From positions 62,001 through 126,000 of the forward strand of contig WGOD01000003.1 of the NCBI GenBank assembly GCA_016124205.1: 64,000 bases of DNA, read 5' to 3'. Positions 62,202-64,000 of this stretch are shown one piece after another. The notes under the pieces are model-generated. The model was not told where the DNA came from. It made no database searches and was given only the letters and a program-made list of their open reading frames with translations. Position numbers and translations under genes: made by a program. This stretch comes from Alphaproteobacteria bacterium. GTDB lineage: Bacteria; Pseudomonadota; Alphaproteobacteria; Caulobacterales; Maricaulaceae. How positions within the stretch are numbered: position 1 is the stretch's first letter; each line of letters starts with the position of its first letter.

Positions 62202-62219
62202 GAATTGCTCCTGACCGGA

Positions 62220-62834
62220 TTAGCGGATGCGGACCGCGCGGAACCAGCGGTTCTGCTCGTCAATGCGCATCAGGTGAGACCCGAGCGCGCCGCTGCGGAT
62301 ATCCGCGGTATGGCCCTCGATATTGCGGGGCACGTAAACACGGGTCGAGTCTTCCTGCTGCCAGACCTGACCGTTGGCGAGTTCGAAAACGTAGCGCCCC
62401 TGGGCGCCCGTTCGGACTGCGACGATGGGCTGTCCGATCACCTGATCGATGCGACCGTCAGCATCCCGGAAAATCCGGGCCCCGGTATCGGTTTCGGTGA
62501 CCGTTGCCTCGCCCTCGCCCTCACCGCGGCCAAAGCCGAGACGGGGCAGGGATGGCAAGGAGAAGTTCGGAATCGACAGGCCATAGGACGCCTCTTCGGC
62601 TTCCTCGATCTCGCGCCTCGACACCGCCACCAGCCGGCCTTCGTCCTCAGAGGCGCGCAGGGCGGCGACCTCCCGGTCGAGACAGGCGAGGCGTTCGGCA
62701 TCGTTGGTGATGTCCTGGCACGCGAACAACGGACGCAAAGGTGATTGCTCTGCATCTTGCGCTTGTGCAGCCGTTGACAGTACCAAGGCTGGCGCGAGCA
62801 GGGTGATTGCAGCTAATGGTAATCGCACGTTCAT
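62220..62834 (-). CDS. Exported hypothetical protein, paralog B
   Basis: The 204-residue protein has a signal peptide (cut near AQA, residue 25) and the same architecture as paralog A without the long linker: ACQDITNDAERLACLD, then a C-terminal domain with ELANGQVWQQEDSTRV and SGALGSHLMRIDEQNRW. It starts 125 bases before the divergent oppA-like gene and ends 18 bases before paralog A on the same strand, so the two are probably co-expressed. Confidence 0.75.
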   Translation of the reverse strand: MNVRLPLAAITLLAPALVLSTAAQAQDAEQSPLRPLFACQDITNDAERLACLDREVAALRASEDEGRLVAVSRREIEEAEEASYGLSIPNFSLPSLPRLGFGRGEGEGEATVTETDTGARIFRDADGRIDQVIGQPIVAVRTGAQGRYVFELANGQVWQQEDSTRVYVPRNIEGHTADIRSGALGSHLMRIDEQNRWFRAVRIR

Positions 62835-62958
62835 AGACACTCGTTCATGATCGCTTCGATCAAGGACTATGCGTGAGCGGCGAGGGGCTGTCGACCGCTT
62901 CACGCCGTTCGGCGTCTGGATGCCAGGCGCACTGGAATTACAGGGGAGATCCGCGACC

Positions 62959-64000
62959 ATGATTCGCAATCGTACGATGCTTGCCGCCCTGGCCCTCGGG
63001 GCCTCCGCATTCGCTCTCGCCGCCTGCGGTGGCGGCGGCAACGAAGTCGATTCCGATACCGTTGTCATTCACCGGGGTAATTCCGGCGAACCGCTGACGC
63101 TCGATCCGCACAAGGCGAGCGGCACCTGGGAGAACAACATCATCGGCGACATGTTCATCGGCCTGACGACCGAGGATGTGAACGCGGAACCGATTCCGGG
63201 CATGGCGGAAAGCTGGGACATCAGCGAAGACGGTCTGACCTGGACCTTCCACCTGCGCGACGCGCAGTGGTCGGACGGCCAGCCGGTCACGGCAGGTGAT
63301 TTCGAATTCGCCTTCCAGCGGATCCTGAACCCGGAAACCCTGTCGCAGTACGCGTCGCTGCTCTACCCGATCGTCAACGCGCAGGAAGTGAACACCGGCG
63401 AGCTGCCGCCGTCGGAAGTCGGCGTGCGCGCGATCGATGACCGTACTCTGGAAATCCGCCTGAATTATCCGGCGCCGTATCTTCCGGGCCTTCTGACCCA
63501 CTACACGACCTTCCCCGTGCCGCGTCACGTGGTCGAAGAGTATGGCGATCAATGGATCCAGCCGCGCAACATCGTGGTCAACGGCCCGTACCGCCTCGTC
63601 GAGTGGTCGACGAACAATTTCGTACACCTGGTGCGCAACGAGACCTTCTACGGCAATGACGACGTCTGCATCGACGAGGTGTTCTACTACCCGACGATCG
63701 ACAGCTCGGCCGCCGTTCGCCGCGTTCTGAACAACGAACTCGACCTGAACAATGAGTTCCCGGGACAGCATATCGACCGCCTGCGCCAGGAAGCGCCGGA
63801 ATATGTCCGCGTCGCCCCGTATATGGGCACCGTCTATTACGCGCTGAACCTCGAGGATCCGACCTTCCAGGATGCCCGCGTGCGCAATGCGCTCGGGATG
63901 TCGATCGACCGCGACTTCCTCGCCGAGGAAATCTACCGCGCCGGTCAGGAGCCGGCCTATTCGCTGGTTCCGCCGGGAGTTGCCAACTACACGAACGACG
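62959..64000 (+). CDS. oppA: Oligopeptide ABC transporter substrate-binding lipoprotein, 3' end beyond the window
   Basis: The frame is open to the window end (347 complete codons seen). The start MIRNRTMLAALALGASAFALAAC has a lipobox LAAC at Cys23. The mature domain has the SBP_bac_5 pattern: GEPLTLDPHKA, AESWDISEDGLTWTFHLR, QPVTAGDFEFAFQRI and ALGMSIDRDF. It should bind peptides for OppBC. It is probably a separate transcript, since two opposed genes lie between it and oppC. Confidence 0.92.
   Translation, partial: MIRNRTMLAALALGASAFALAACGGGGNEVDSDTVVIHRGNSGEPLTLDPHKASGTWENNIIGDMFIGLTTEDVNAEPIPGMAESWDISEDGLTWTFHLRDAQWSDGQPVTAGDFEFAFQRILNPETLSQYASLLYPIVNAQEVNTGELPPSEVGVRAIDDRTLEIRLNYPAPYLPGLLTHYTTFPVPRHVVEEYGDQWIQPRNIVVNGPYRLVEWSTNNFVHLVRNETFYGNDDVCIDEVFYYPTIDSSAAVRRVLNNELDLNNEFPGQHIDRLRQEAPEYVRVAPYMGTVYYALNLEDPTFQDARVRNALGMSIDRDFLAEEIYRAGQEPAYSLVPPGVANYTND

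Noticed and set aside
1..64000. tRNA, rRNA or integrase genes marking a genomic island
   Set aside because: None was recognised by eye on either strand. A dedicated search would be needed to exclude a missed tRNA.

Overview
The window is a GC-rich, gene-dense stretch of a bacterial chromosome, most likely an alphaproteobacterium of the Caulobacterales/Maricaulales-Hyphomonadaceae kind. Supporting signs are NadQ (an alphaproteobacterial NAD regulator) directly upstream of nadABC, the glyQ/glyS/ppdK order, a SleB-type wall hydrolase after ppdK, xseB-ispA-dxs clustering, and typical alphaproteobacterial intergenic palindromes. The genus is an inference. I found no rRNA, tRNA, CRISPR array, prophage or insertion sequence, and no gene-free stretch over 300 bases other than the remnant region 29744-30200.

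Layout. 1-5.2 kb: TPR protein, ispE, a lipid-linked sugar-phosphate transferase, ispB, DUF2007 and an N6-methyltransferase. 5.2-12 kb: glyQ, a GST and glyS (with a foreign-looking internal segment), then ppdK. 12-15.5 kb: wall hydrolase, a large secreted lipoprotein, an esterase. 15.6-21 kb: nadC-nadB-nadA, a candidate two-site operator, nadQ and an HD hydrolase. 21-30 kb: stress protein, propeller lipoprotein, a tandem pair of FabH-like synthases, tag, ygfZ, glycosyltransferase 9 and a dihydroorotase relative. 29.7-30.2 kb: a frameshifted DUF559 nuclease gene between inverted palindromic repeats. 30-37.8 kb: mixed metabolism, ending in a YceI / cytochrome b561 / YceI operon whose cytochrome has an in-frame stop. 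37.9-42.2 kb: acyl-CoA dehydrogenase and an operon ending in two signal peptidases, the second lacking the catalytic lysine. 42.2-45.6 kb: SDR, two small SET-domain proteins, an HDAC-fold deacetylase and a histidine phosphatase. 45.7-50.7 kb: xseB, ispA, dxs, acyltransferase, tlyA. 50.7-55 kb: S41 protease under a probable TetR operator, and two low-complexity secreted glycine-zipper proteins. 55-64 kb: aroC, J-domain protein, pdxH, DUF1499 protein, ATP-grasp-like protein, oppBC, two paralogous periplasmic proteins, and oppA running off the end.

How genes work together. IspE and Dxs (MEP pathway) with IspA and IspB make isoprenoid precursors, short prenyl diphosphates and a quinone side chain. 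NadA, NadB and NadC make nicotinate mononucleotide from aspartate, apparently under NadQ control. GlyQ and GlyS form the two-subunit glycyl-tRNA synthetase. OppA, OppB and OppC are parts of a peptide importer whose ATPases are not in view.

The observations most worth following are the mosaic glyS, the nad operator pair, the repeat-flanked DUF559 remnant, the lysine-less signal peptidase, the SET/SET/HDAC cluster and the interrupted cytochrome b561. None is proven to be a new system from sequence alone. Several depend on hand counts or recalled family features, and each states the test that would settle it.
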